Positions 6,552-13,515 of a DNA stretch of 39,532 bases are shown here, in pieces. A program made the translations under genes and the position numbers. The stretch covers positions 1-39,532 of the forward strand of contig JAILBG010000058.1 of assembly GCA_024681215.1 (NCBI GenBank). Direction: 5' to 3'. The notes beneath the pieces are model-generated. The model did not search any database, was not told where the DNA came from, and saw only the letters and a program-made list of their open reading frames with translations. The DNA comes from RUG563 sp024681215. Lineage in GTDB: Bacteria > Bacillota > Clostridia > Christensenellales > Aristaeellaceae. Numbering within the stretch: the first letter of the stretch is position 1; the number at the start of each line of letters is the position of its first letter.

Positions 6552-6884
6552 TTATATTGCCGTCCGTTCGGAATCTTTTTTCTCAGATTCCGGCAGATCC
6601 AACAGTTTTCGAATGGCTTTCTGAATATCCGGGTCTGATGAATGATACGCTGCAATCAGCGCTTGATCATCGAGCTGCGTGGCGGGGCTTTCTTCCCCAA
6701 GCAGTTCACTCACAGAACACCCGAGCGCCTGTGACAGCAGCCGAAGCGTACCCTCTGACGGTGTGTTTCGCGCGGATTCAATAAAGCTGATGGCCTGCTG
6801 AGACACGCCGCTGATCGCAGCAAGTTGAGATTGTGTCAATTTCTTCTGTTTTCGCAGCCTCTTCAAATTATCGGGCACCGGCAT
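6552..6884 (-). CDS. CI-like XRE-family repressor
   Basis: A 110-residue protein with an N-terminal XRE helix-turn-helix: LKRLRKQKKLTQSQLAAISG, then VSQQAISFIESARNTPSEGT across about residues 7-60. The short acidic C-terminus has no peptidase domain, so it is not a self-cleaving LexA/CI type, and induction would need another trigger. It is divergent from the Cro-like gene across a 123-bp operator region, which identifies it as the lysogeny repressor. Its start has AAGGAGGAAAAA just upstream. It heads the leftward operon repressor, Cys-rich protein, exonuclease. Confidence 0.9.
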   Translation of the reverse strand: MPVPDNLKRLRKQKKLTQSQLAAISGVSQQAISFIESARNTPSEGTLRLLSQALGCSVSELLGEESPATQLDDQALIAAYHSSDPDIQKAIRKLLDLPESEKKDSERTAI

Positions 6885-7007
6885 TGCTTTTTCCTCCTTA
6901 ACTACACCTGTTGTATATATTTTACTACAAAATACAACAAAAGGGGTTGACAGTCTACTAAAAATGTAGTATTTTACTGTTAGAATTGTAGTACCAGAGG
7001 TGATTAG
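6885..7007. promoter_or_regulatory. Lysis-lysogeny switch: divergent promoters and operators
   Basis: Rightward promoter: TTGACA (6947-6952), 17-bp spacer, TATTTT (6970-6975). Leftward promoter: TTGTTG (6940-6935), 17-bp spacer, TATACA (6917-6912). TTGTAGTA-like half-sites repeat across the region: leftward at 6930-6923, rightward at 6986-6993, TGTAGT at 6965-6970, and the inverted pair CTAC/GTAG (6955-6958, 6966-6969) inside the rightward promoter spacer. These are the expected operators for the two XRE proteins, overlapping both promoters. Confidence 0.75.
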
Positions 7008-7211
7008 ATGATCCAGCTACAAGCCATGAGAGAAAAGCGGAAGCTGACACAAGCCCAACTGGCAGTGGCCAGTGGGGTGACACAGCAGGCCATCAGTGCA
7101 ATCGAAACAGGAGAAAGGCCGAATCCCGGAATCATAACTTTGCACAAACTGGCCACGGCGCTGAAGTGTACGGTGGACGACCTGATCGAAACGGACGAAA
7201 AGGCGGGCTGA
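7008..7211 (+). CDS. Cro-like XRE-family regulator
   Basis: A 67-residue protein that is almost entirely one XRE helix-turn-helix: MREKRKLTQAQLAVASG, VTQQAISAIETGERPNPG, then LHKLATALKCTVDDLIE. AGAGGTGA lies just upstream of the ATG. As the first gene of the rightward transcript, facing the repressor, it is the natural Cro counterpart that would shut off repressor synthesis during lytic growth. Confidence 0.9.
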   Translation: MIQLQAMREKRKLTQAQLAVASGVTQQAISAIETGERPNPGIITLHKLATALKCTVDDLIETDEKAG

Positions 7212-7265
7212 GGGGCGTAGCCGGCATGCACCGCGTCAGCGCGTGACAGCCGAGAGAGATGCAGG

Positions 7266-7288
7266 ATATTTCCATCGGGTGGAAATTT
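7266..7288. repeat. Palindromic repeat, copy 1
   Basis: ATATTTCCATCGGGTGGAAATTT; arms of nine bases (one mismatch) around TCGGG. It is closely related to two perfect copies at 15549-15571 and 15631-15653. It lies between the Cro-like gene and a leftward terminator. It could be a protein binding site, a recombination site or a REP-like hairpin. Confidence 0.65.
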
Positions 7289-7293
7289 GCGCA

Positions 7294-7318
7294 GCAAAAA
7301 AGCCCGCCGGATGCGGGC
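7294..7318 (-). terminator. Leftward rho-independent terminator
   Basis: Read leftward: arms GCCCGC and GCGGGC around ATCCG, then TTTTTT. It would end transcription of the leftward inverted-repeat-bounded unit before it runs into the Cro-like gene. Confidence 0.75.
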
Positions 7319-7319
7319 G

Positions 7320-7772
7320 CGCACCTTGAAAACTGAACATGGAAGAGATTCGCCGAATTTACGGGGTATTTTACCCGGCGTTGCCGCCGGGGGAGGCGAG
7401 AGGGTCACCTCCAGAGTTTTCAAGAAATCAAGGTTGACCTTCTGGGGCTCTTGATACTTCAACCAATCGAGGCCGGAAACAAAACGTTCGATTTCGTCAG
7501 ACTGAGCTTTCTCCTGCTCAAGCATTCTGATGATTTCGGGTTTCATAACAGTTGCACCAAGGTCAGTTTCTTCGATACCAGTCCAAATTGTTACTGCATG
7601 CACCGCATGCGGCGCGGTCGTTTCCGCCGCGCTCTCATAGTCGCCTATGAGATCAGACTGTGCCTTCACCCGGCTGCGAGCAGCTGCCGGGGCCCCGTGT
7701 GCAGTCGTTACACCTTCCGCCAATTGGCGGCTTGGCTCGGCGTTGTCATCCATGTTCAGTTTTCAAGGTGCG
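7320..7772 (-). mobile_element. 453-bp segment bounded by 23-bp perfect inverted repeats
   Basis: 7320-7342 (beginning CGCACCTTGAAAACTGAACA) is the exact reverse complement of 7750-7772. Inside, read leftward from 7753, an open frame starts inside the right repeat and runs through the left repeat with no stop until 7004, antisense to the Cro-like gene. Its most protein-like part is MKPEIIRMLEQEKAQSDEIE, ERFVSGLDWLKYQEPQKVNL (about 7546-7400). There is no ribosome binding site before that part and no target duplication is visible, so it may be a degenerate gene in a MITE-like unit. A leftward terminator follows at 7294-7318. I give no function. Confidence 0.45.
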
Positions 7773-7820
7773 AAAACACGGCAATTCCGCCGAAATCGTA
7801 TCAGCTGACGGAGGTGAAAA

Positions 7821-8333
7821 TCATGGACGGGTTGCCCACGCCGCAGGGTATTCCGGGAGAGGGATTCGATTGCCAGCCTCATCAAACAGGAGCGGATATG
7901 CGTCATGCAGCGAAAGATCCGGAAAATACGGCTGCAGCGCCTCAAAAACCATTTCCTTTACCAGATACTCATTCTGAACCGAGTACAGGGCGTGAAATAA
8001 CTCCTCAGCCATTACAAGCATCAGCAATCCCGGGTTGTAATTTGGCCTTTGACGTATTCGGCCCAGCCATATTGTCGCCAGGCAGAGGCTTTGGCCAAGT
8101 ACATCAGGATCCTGAATGAGCGTAATCGACGGCTGATCTGTATACACCAAGACGCATAACATTTCAGGCGGAAACGGATGGCGGGAACTATACGTCTCCA
8201 AAGCAGAAAAGACCTGCTGGAACGAAAGGATTTCGTCGTTTGTAAGCACACAGCAGCTTCGCTGAACAAAATGGCTCTGAAGGCTTGCGGGAATGCCTGG
8301 GCCTGTTGTGTTGATGGCGCCTGAAATCATCAT
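7821..8333 (-). CDS. Unknown 170-aa protein with its own promoter
   Basis: Start at 8333, with AGAGGTG seven bases upstream; the ATG at 8360 overlaps the -10 box and cannot be used. The protein has no signal peptide. A helix LLMLVMAEELFHALYSVQNE holds E-E-L-F-H, which resembles an HExxH zinc-protease motif with the first His replaced by Glu, followed by VKEMVFEAL with a possible third ligand Glu. It could be an inactive relative of ImmA/IrrE-type peptidases or an unrelated helical protein. It lies leftward in an otherwise rightward region and has a lysogen-type promoter, so it is probably expressed in the lysogen (a moron). Confidence 0.7.
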   Translation of the reverse strand: MMISGAINTTGPGIPASLQSHFVQRSCCVLTNDEILSFQQVFSALETYSSRHPFPPEMLCVLVYTDQPSITLIQDPDVLGQSLCLATIWLGRIRQRPNYNPGLLMLVMAEELFHALYSVQNEYLVKEMVFEALQPYFPDLSLHDAYPLLFDEAGNRIPLPEYPAAWATRP

Positions 8334-8358
8334 GGAAAACACCTCTTTTTCTAACGGC

Positions 8359-8388
8359 ATTATACCAAATACTTTTCATTGACACAAG
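8359..8388 (-). promoter_or_regulatory. Promoter of the leftward 170-aa gene
   Basis: Read leftward: TTGTGT, a 17-bp spacer, then a perfect TATAAT (8364-8359). It lies about 26 bp from the chosen start codon at 8333. Confidence 0.65.
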
Positions 8389-8405
8389 AAGGAGAGCGAT
8401 CAAGG

Positions 8406-8660
8406 ATGTTCCGTGAATTGGTCAAAACCATGGGGTTCCTGTACAGCTATGCCAGCCGGGGGCGGGGCAGGCTGACCCGGGGGCAGCTGCAGCAGATCGG
8501 GGACACCGGCGACATGCTGGTGAAGAACGCGCAGCCGGTGCTGTCCGACGGGCAGCCCATGAGCAAGGATGAACGGACCGACCTGGAGCAGGCCGCGATG
8601 ATGGAGCAGCATATCCTGGAGATCGTGCATTTCCTGCTTTCCCAGGAAATCATGGGCTGA
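8406..8660 (+). CDS. Small early phage protein, unknown
   Basis: 84 residues from ATG 8406, with AAGGAG upstream; a longer frame from 8379 overlaps the opposite promoter. The sequence is mostly helical: MFRELVKTMGFLYSYASRGR, then DLEQAAMMEQHILEIVHFLL. No motif is recognised. It is the first gene of the early rightward block after the accessory patch and lies 9 bp before the next gene. Confidence 0.65.
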   Translation: MFRELVKTMGFLYSYASRGRGRLTRGQLQQIGDTGDMLVKNAQPVLSDGQPMSKDERTDLEQAAMMEQHILEIVHFLLSQEIMG

Positions 8661-8669
8661 GGGCGTACG

Positions 8670-9011
8670 ATGCGAAAAGAGGAATGCCCGGAGACCCGGG
8701 GCGACGTGCTGGAGATGGTCCAGGCCATCGAATACGAGCGGAAAAAGCGGCGGATCCCCGTGACCAGGATGCTGGCCAGGGCGGGGATCAGCCAGCCGAC
8801 CTGGTACCACTGGCTGAACGGGCGGTGCGTGCCGCACATGGATATGTTTCTGCGGCTGATGCTCAGCATGGGCATGGGCCTGGTGATGAAAGGACCGACG
8901 GGCCAGATCACGGTGATCCGGCCGCGGAGGGTGGACGTAAGCGAAACGCGGGGAGGAGGGAGCACAAATGCCCAGGCTGCGGATGCCCACGGGGCAGCAG
9001 GTGATCTATGA
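8670..9011 (+). CDS. Phage HTH protein
   Basis: 113 residues from ATG 8670, with GAGGGCG upstream. Residues 12-75 form a helix-turn-helix: YERKKRRIPVTRMLARAGIS, QPTWYHWLNGRCVPHMDMF, LRLMLSMGMGLVM, as in XRE/Cro-type regulators. The 40-residue tail is Arg/Gly-rich and overlaps the next gene by 44 bp. It is probably an early transcription regulator. Confidence 0.75.
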   Translation: MRKEECPETRGDVLEMVQAIEYERKKRRIPVTRMLARAGISQPTWYHWLNGRCVPHMDMFLRLMLSMGMGLVMKGPTGQITVIRPRRVDVSETRGGGSTNAQAADAHGAAGDL

Positions 9012-9201
9012 CGAACTGGTGGACAGTGCGGACGGGGCGCGGCTGCTGAACCTGCGGCAAATCGCCCGGTTCTGGGGCAAGGACGACCGGGCCGCCCGGA
9101 AGTGGGTGCGGGAGAAACAACTGCCCACCTTCCCCCTGAACGGCGTGCAGCACTACGCCGCCCGGGACGTGGCCAAGGCGATCTGGGAAAGCGAAGGGTG
9201 A
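8968..9201 (+). CDS. Excisionase-like winged-helix DNA-binding protein
   Basis: 77 residues. LLNLRQIARFWGKDDRAARK, WVREKQLPTFPLNGVQHYAA, RDVAKAIWE has the layout of MerR/excisionase-type HTH proteins: a helix-turn-helix, then a wing with a conserved Gly-Val and an Arg-Asp-Val-Ala helix. GGAGGGAG precedes the ATG. It overlaps the upstream gene by 44 bp in another frame. As the only Xis-like protein in the prophage, it is the best candidate for the recombination directionality factor of the integrase. It could also be a small transcription factor. Confidence 0.7.
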   Translation: MPRLRMPTGQQVIYDELVDSADGARLLNLRQIARFWGKDDRAARKWVREKQLPTFPLNGVQHYAARDVAKAIWESEG

Positions 9202-9204
9202 TGC

Positions 9205-9398
9205 TTCGCGCGGCCTGCGCTGCACTGGTCCGCGCCACTTCTCCATGCTGCCCGGCGGCCCTCCGCTGCCTCTCACCGGGGAGGCAGCTCCGGTGCGGGG
9301 GCCACGCGCCCCTCCGCCGAGGGGGCGAGGCCCCAGTATTTACAGACTTCGCGCTCGGCCCGCACGGGCCGAGAAAGCGGCCGCCAAGAAAAATAGAA
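9205..9398. repeat. Non-coding repeat element, copy A
   Basis: This gene-free stretch is largely repeated at 11512-11659: the left part (GCACTGG...CGCGCCACTTCTCCATGC-type sequence) and the right part (ATTTACAGACTTCGCGCTCG, a hairpin, GAAAGCGGCCGCC) match, with a longer middle here. The hairpin CTCGGCCC/GGGCCGAG (9353-9360, 9365-9372) has loop GCAC. It may be a structured RNA or a chromosomal repeat family captured by the phage. Confidence 0.7.
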
Positions 9399-9443
9399 AA
9401 GAAGCGCGCCTCCCCGGTGAGAGGCGCGCGGAAAGGATCTTGT

Positions 9444-9626
9444 ATGGATCAGGAAAAAAGGAACGCGGTCCTGGAGGCGCGCAGCGTGCTGCAGGAGCGG
9501 CTGAACACCCTGGCAGACAACAAGGACGTGTTCGGCGATCTGCCCGGGACCGCGGCGTATGCCGCCGCCCTGGTGCTGGCGGTGGAAGCGTTTGACCGCT
9601 GGCTGGAAGGGGGTGCGGAAGCATGA
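9444..9626 (+). CDS. Small early phage protein, unknown
   Basis: 60 residues from ATG 9444, with GAAAGGA about seven bases upstream. The sequence MDQEKRNAVLEARSVLQERL is helical and acidic at the end. The upstream part of the same frame is the repeat element and not coding. It overlaps the DUF3102 gene by four bases, indicating translational coupling. Function unknown. Confidence 0.7.
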   Translation: MDQEKRNAVLEARSVLQERLNTLADNKDVFGDLPGTAAYAAALVLAVEAFDRWLEGGAEA

Positions 9627-10516
9627 GCGAAACGGCGCTGGCCGTCCGTCCCCTGGACGAGATCCGCTTAAGCCTCAGCGCGCACCTGCGCATGGCGGCG
9701 GAAAACTGCATCCTGGCCGGGCGCGATTTGATCGAGGCCAAGGCCCAGCTGGGCCACGGGGCGTGGCTGCCGTTTCTGCAGGAATACGGCATCAGCAGCA
9801 GCACCGCGGCCAACTGGATGCGCGTGGCCCGGGAGATCACCCCGGGCAGCACCCTGGCAGCGCTGCCCTATTCCAAGGCGCTGGCGCTGCTCTCCGTCCC
9901 CGCGGAGAAAAGGGAACAAGTGGCGCAGGAGATCCACGCAGAGGACAAAAGCGCCCAGGAGATCAAGCGCCTGATCGCCGAGCGGGACAAGGCCGCCGAG
10001 GCCGCCAACGCGGAGACCACCAGGGCCGAGCAGATCGGGCGCGACCGGGACTACTGGAAAACCCAGGCCGGGTGCATTGAGCAGGAGCGGCAGGCCGCGC
10101 AGCGCCGGGCCGACGCGCTGGACAAACAGATCGAAGAGCTGATCCGCCACCCGGAGACCGTGCCGCCGGCGGACTACGAGGAATTGAAGCGCAAGGCCGC
10201 CGACGCGGACAGGAACCTGGACGACGCGCTGCTGGCCGCCCGGGACGCGGAGCAGCGCGCCCGGCAGGCGGAGGACAAGCTGGCCCTGATGGAGGCCCAG
10301 GGCGGCGGCACGCGGGCCCTGGGCGATCTGGAGGAGCTGGCGGAGGCGGTGAACCGCTTCATCCAGGACACCCAGCTGATGGCCGTCCATCCCCAGGCGC
10401 TGGCGCGGGAGGAGAAGGAGACGGACGCGCTGATCCGGAGGCTCAGCCGGCACGTGATCGAGCTGCAGAAAGCCGTCGCCGACGCGGCCTTCCAGGCTGA
10501 GGGGGCGGTGGTATGA
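9623..10516 (+). CDS. DUF3102-family phage protein
   Basis: 297 residues. Residues about 15-90 carry the DUF3102 pattern: HLRMAAENCILAGRDLIEAK, then GHGAWLPFLQEYGISSSTAA, NWMRVARE. The rest, about 115-230, is a long charged coiled coil (many Ala, Glu, Arg). DUF3102 proteins occur in the early region of Firmicutes phages and mobile elements and are thought to bind DNA, but their role is not established. It lies in a tight early operon with four-base overlaps on both sides. Confidence 0.85.
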   Translation: MSETALAVRPLDEIRLSLSAHLRMAAENCILAGRDLIEAKAQLGHGAWLPFLQEYGISSSTAANWMRVAREITPGSTLAALPYSKALALLSVPAEKREQVAQEIHAEDKSAQEIKRLIAERDKAAEAANAETTRAEQIGRDRDYWKTQAGCIEQERQAAQRRADALDKQIEELIRHPETVPPADYEELKRKAADADRNLDDALLAARDAEQRARQAEDKLALMEAQGGGTRALGDLEELAEAVNRFIQDTQLMAVHPQALAREEKETDALIRRLSRHVIELQKAVADAAFQAEGAVV

Positions 10517-10968
10517 CGGATGAAATGGACGTGCTGAAGGCGCTGGCGGGGAAAAGCCCCGCCTTCCCGGCGCAGGAAGCGCCCGGCGGGGGCGCGTTCC
10601 TCGTTCCCGAGGAGATCACCCGGCAGATGGCCGTTTCCGTGGCCCAGCTGGGGCGGATCGTGAGCGTGCTGGCCCGGAAGGTGGAGGAAATGGAGGCGGA
10701 AAGCGCCCGGCGGGTCACCGTCACCCACGCCCAGACGCTGCAGCTGAAAAAGCTGATCGACGCGAAGGCCCAGGCGGTGATCGAGCAATACCGCCTGATC
10801 CGCTGCGATTCCGCCGTTCAGCTGCGCCGGCTGATCAAAAAGGAGCTGCTCGCCCGCCTGGGCGTCCGGGATCCGCACGATATTCCGCTGGCGGCATGGG
10901 ACCGGGCCGTGGGGATCATCGACGGCTGGAGCAACATTCAATTTGTGCTGATGCTCAAACGGGAGTGA
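10513..10968 (+). CDS. ORF6C-domain early phage protein
   Basis: 151 residues. The C-terminal half (VTHAQTLQLKKLIDAKAQAV, then LRRLIKKELLARLGVRDPHD, IPLAAWDRAVGIIDGW) matches the ORF6C domain that usually follows a Rha or BRO/antirepressor N-terminus. Here the N-terminal half (residues 1-70) is a different, coiled-coil-like segment, so this is an unusual partner for ORF6C. It overlaps the DUF3102 gene by four bases and is likely a DNA-binding early regulator. Confidence 0.75.
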   Translation: MTDEMDVLKALAGKSPAFPAQEAPGGGAFLVPEEITRQMAVSVAQLGRIVSVLARKVEEMEAESARRVTVTHAQTLQLKKLIDAKAQAVIEQYRLIRCDSAVQLRRLIKKELLARLGVRDPHDIPLAAWDRAVGIIDGWSNIQFVLMLKRE

Positions 10969-10972
10969 TGGT

Positions 10973-11359
10973 ATGCAGAAAGCGGAGCAGGTGACCATAT
11001 TCGACATCCTGGAAAGCTATCGTACACCGTTGATGCCGCCGGAGCAGATGAAGCCGGGCGTGAAAGCCTGGGTAATAGAAGCCGCGGGAATCACCAACAG
11101 CATGGATTGGGACGCGCCGATCCTGTTCTGGAAAGTACGGCCCCGGCGGGTGCAATTCGACATGGTTCCGCGATTCAGTAAAAAATGGCAGAAATGGGAA
11201 ACGGGCGCCGACAGCTGCGACCACAAGAATTTTTTCGGTTGGCGCGGCTTCGTGCGCGATCCGACCTTCACCCGACGGCCATCCTTTCCCGATCAGGTGA
11301 AATACGTGGAGCAGCAGCGCGATTACACACCGGGAACGCCCATTCAGCCATGGGAATGA
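10973..11359 (+). CDS. Unknown early phage protein
   Basis: 128 residues, starting 4 bp after the previous stop with GGGAGTG upstream. It is rich in Trp, Phe and Pro (WDAPILFWKVRPRRVQFDMV, KKWQKWETG), suggesting a small beta-rich domain. No catalytic motif is visible. It is the last gene of the early operon before a 400-bp non-coding stretch. Confidence 0.65.
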   Translation: MQKAEQVTIFDILESYRTPLMPPEQMKPGVKAWVIEAAGITNSMDWDAPILFWKVRPRRVQFDMVPRFSKKWQKWETGADSCDHKNFFGWRGFVRDPTFTRRPSFPDQVKYVEQQRDYTPGTPIQPWE

Positions 11360-11401
11360 AAACAGCACACAAAAAGGGCGGATAACCTCCGCCCCTGTTA
11401 T

Positions 11402-11500
11402 GCCCCTGCTGTGGAGCGCCTGAGCGTTACATGAGAAAGGATTCATGGGCGCGGATGTGCCAGCATCAGGCTTCCGGTTCGATTCCGGAAGGGGGCGCCA
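11402..11500 (+). ncRNA. tRNA-like segment, probably degenerate
   Basis: The right end has a canonical T-arm, TCCGG/CCGGA around TTCGATT (11474-11490), then AGGGGGC, G and CCA (11500). GCCCCTG at 11402-11408 can pair with AGGGGGC in five Watson-Crick pairs plus a wobble. Between them are three small hairpins, including CATGA/TCATG, which has an 8-nt loop. The D-arm lacks the usual GG and no clear anticodon is seen. It may be a decayed tRNA or chance. Confidence 0.25.
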
Positions 11501-11511
11501 AGGCCGCCTGG

Positions 11512-11659
11512 TTCGCACGGCCTGCGCTGCGCTTGCCCGCGCCACTTCACCATGCTGCCTGGCGGCCCTCCGCCGCCCCATGCGGCGCGGCTCCGGTATT
11601 TACAGACTTCGCGCTCGGCCCGAATGGGCCGAGAAAGCGGCCGCCGAGAAACATAGAAC
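11512..11659. repeat. Non-coding repeat element, copy B
   Basis: Second copy of the element at 9205-9398, shorter in the middle. The hairpin CTCGGCCC/GGGCCGAG (11614-11621, 11626-11633) keeps its stem, but its loop is GAAT here and GCAC in copy A, so the stem is conserved while the loop varies. Confidence 0.7.
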
Positions 11660-11759
11660 AGTAGCGCGGGCAAGCAGGGCGAAGCCCTGTCGCAGGCCGC
11701 GCGGACACGCACCGGAGGCGCGCGGACAGACGTGAAAGAAGGAGTGAAGGATATGATTC

Positions 11760-12152
11760 ATGGAGCACGGAGCCCTTGTCATCGCCGGCGATCCTGAACA
11801 CGCCGAGGAATACCTGTGCGAGATCCTGGACGCGTCATCCCGGGGGCACGACCCGCCGCCCGATCCCATTGTGCGTGTGCTGAGGATCCTGCGCTATCCC
11901 GCCCAGCGGGCCATCATGCAGCCGGACGTGGCTCACGAGGTGCCGCCGCTGGGGGCGGGGTGTGTTTGCCGTCTGCCTGTTTTGCGCCTTGCAGCCCCCG
12001 GAGAGTACGGCATGTATGACAGTTACGAAAGCAGCTGCGCCGCGGCGCTGGACCGGGCCATCGCCAACGCCCGCAGCGACGGGGAGCGGGCGATCCTGGC
12101 CCGCCACGCGGAGGGCGTGATCCGGCGGAAGCGGATCGTGGTTTCCGGATAA
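11760..12152 (+). CDS. Unknown early phage protein
   Basis: 130 residues from ATG 11760. GAAGG at 11746-11750 is the nearest ribosome binding site, and AAGGAG lies further up. The protein has a central Pro-rich part, Cys residues in GAGCVCRLPVL, and a C-terminal helix with AIANARSDGERAILARHAEG. No family is recognised. Codon use looks like its phage neighbours. Confidence 0.55.
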   Translation: MEHGALVIAGDPEHAEEYLCEILDASSRGHDPPPDPIVRVLRILRYPAQRAIMQPDVAHEVPPLGAGCVCRLPVLRLAAPGEYGMYDSYESSCAAALDRAIANARSDGERAILARHAEGVIRRKRIVVSG

Positions 12153-12186
12153 TTCAATCCCTAAGGACGCGTCTGGAGGTATGGTC

Positions 12187-12936
12187 ATGGAGTACCTGAA
12201 ACTGTGGAAGAACCAGCTGGACAAGCTGAAGGAATGCACCGCCCTGGAAAAAGGGCTGATCCTGGAGGCGTGCATCGATTACCAGGAGGGCCGGGACGTG
12301 ACCTTTCCCGAGAACGCGGACGGGCGGTTCCTGCGCCTGGTGTGGGCAGATTTCCGGGAGATGCTGGACGCCAACAGTCGCAAGCAGGAGGCGAGCCGGA
12401 TCAACGGCGGGAAAGGCGGGCGCCCGGCGGAGGCCCGGGAGGATGAAGCCGCGGGCGCGGAAGAACCCGGCGAAAACCCAGCCATAACCCAGGAAAAACC
12501 CAGCCATAACCCAGCCATAACCCAGGCAGAACCCAAAAACCCTAAGAAACAGGAAACAGGATATACGAAGCAGGACGAAGGGAACGGGGCTTCACACACG
12601 GAGGAAGGACCCACCCCAAGCATGGACGCGCGCGCGCGCGAGGGCAGTTATCTCGGTCCGGACGGGAAGGAACACCCATGCCGGTACGATAAAGCCTGGA
12701 TGCTCAGCGCCAGGGCCCGGGGCGCCGTGGCCATGCGGGTGGCGGCGTTCGTGCAGGAGAGGCTGACGGTGAACACCGGGGGCGACCTGTACGGATACCT
12801 GCTGGACGCCCTGAAAAGCGGGGTGCCGCCGGAGTGGATCGAGGACGCCGCGCTGCGCTGCGATACCACGGCGCGGCTGCTTGCCATGCTTACGGCGATG
12901 GCGGCCGGCAGGGCCGTCCGGAAGGAGGCTGGGTAA
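12187..12936 (+). CDS. DUF6291-like phage replication-region protein
   Basis: 249 residues. I chose ATG 12187, since GGAGGT sits seven bases before it and nearly touches the alternative ATG 12181. The N-terminus (WKNQLDKLKECTALEKGLIL, EACIDYQEGRDVTFPENADG) matches the DUF6291-type module found before replication proteins in Firmicutes phages. A variable linker with repeated NPAITQ units joins a C-terminal helical domain (GGDLYGYLLDALKSGVPPEW). No helicase, primase or polymerase is seen elsewhere, so this is the most likely replication initiator or loader. That role is inferred from position. Confidence 0.65.
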   Translation: MEYLKLWKNQLDKLKECTALEKGLILEACIDYQEGRDVTFPENADGRFLRLVWADFREMLDANSRKQEASRINGGKGGRPAEAREDEAAGAEEPGENPAITQEKPSHNPAITQAEPKNPKKQETGYTKQDEGNGASHTEEGPTPSMDARAREGSYLGPDGKEHPCRYDKAWMLSARARGAVAMRVAAFVQERLTVNTGGDLYGYLLDALKSGVPPEWIEDAALRCDTTARLLAMLTAMAAGRAVRKEAG

Positions 12937-13398
12937 ATGGCCATCCTGCCCAAGGCGGTGTACCGCCAGACAGAGAAGCAGCTGCGCGACCGTTGGAAGA
13001 TGCTGCCCCGGGCGAGGCAGAAGCTGTACCGCGCCCAGCAGCAGGTTTATTCCGTGCACGGGGCGCAGGCTGACTTTAGCGGCGGCAGCCATCCGGGGAA
13101 CGCGGACCGGCTGAGCGCCGGCGCCATCCGGATCCTGCAGGCGGAGGAGGACGTGCAGCGGGCGGAAGCCTGGATGGATGTATTCCGGATGATGGACCGG
13201 ACGTTCCCCTTCGAGAGCACGTCCGAGGGGCTGGTGGCCGGATTGCTGTACGGCAACGGCATGACCGTGGAGGAGGTGTGCCGGGCCACCGGCAGCAAGC
13301 GCACCACAGTGATCCACCGCCGGGACAACTACGTCTGCCACTGCGCGCTGTTCGCCGCGGCGGCGGGGCTGATTCAGATCAGGGAGGACGAGCAATGA
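12937..13398 (+). CDS. ArpU/RinA-like transcription regulator
   Basis: 153 residues, starting directly after the previous stop. Residues about 100-140 carry a sigma-like helix-turn-helix (GMTVEEVCRATGSKRTTVIH, RRDNYVCHCA). The size and position at the end of the early region resemble ArpU/RinA-type regulators that turn on late genes. The target could be the promoter-terminator region at 16379-16464. The family assignment is tentative. Confidence 0.6.
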   Translation: MAILPKAVYRQTEKQLRDRWKMLPRARQKLYRAQQQVYSVHGAQADFSGGSHPGNADRLSAGAIRILQAEEDVQRAEAWMDVFRMMDRTFPFESTSEGLVAGLLYGNGMTVEEVCRATGSKRTTVIHRRDNYVCHCALFAAAAGLIQIREDEQ

Positions 13399-13430
13399 CC
13401 ACCGATGAACTGATCCGGGATCTATGGTAG
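13395..13430 (+). pseudogene. Truncated 11-codon gene stub
   Basis: ATG at 13395 overlaps the preceding stop (ATGA), as real genes in this operon do, and encodes MTTDELIRDLW before TAG. It resembles the start of the gene at 14493 (MNTTELIKGLRDLA). It looks like a gene start cut off by insertion of the AT-rich lipoprotein segment. Confidence 0.55.
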
Positions 13431-13515
13431 CATGTCAGCTTTACAAATCGTAGCATTTTAGATTCAACAGTTTGTTACACGAAGCCGCAGAAGCGGAGGA
13501 AGGAAGAAAAAGACA

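Larger units (their letters stand above)
11360..11759. other. Non-coding stretch: hairpin, tRNA-like segment and repeat copy B
   Basis: No gene is supported here. It holds an inverted repeat GGGCGG/CCGCCC (11376-11394) with a T-run only on the leftward strand, the tRNA-like segment 11402-11500, the repeat copy B (11512-11659) and a Gly/Arg-coding-like GC-rich tail up to the ribosome binding site of the next gene. Confidence 0.6.

Noticed and set aside
7451..8119. Rightward 222-codon frame across the inverted-repeat unit
   Set aside because: It crosses the right inverted repeat and runs antisense to the supported leftward gene 7821-8333; no ribosome binding site.
8379..8384. TTGACA as a rightward promoter before gene 8406
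   Set aside because: No -10 box at a suitable distance; the region is explained by the leftward promoter on the other strand.
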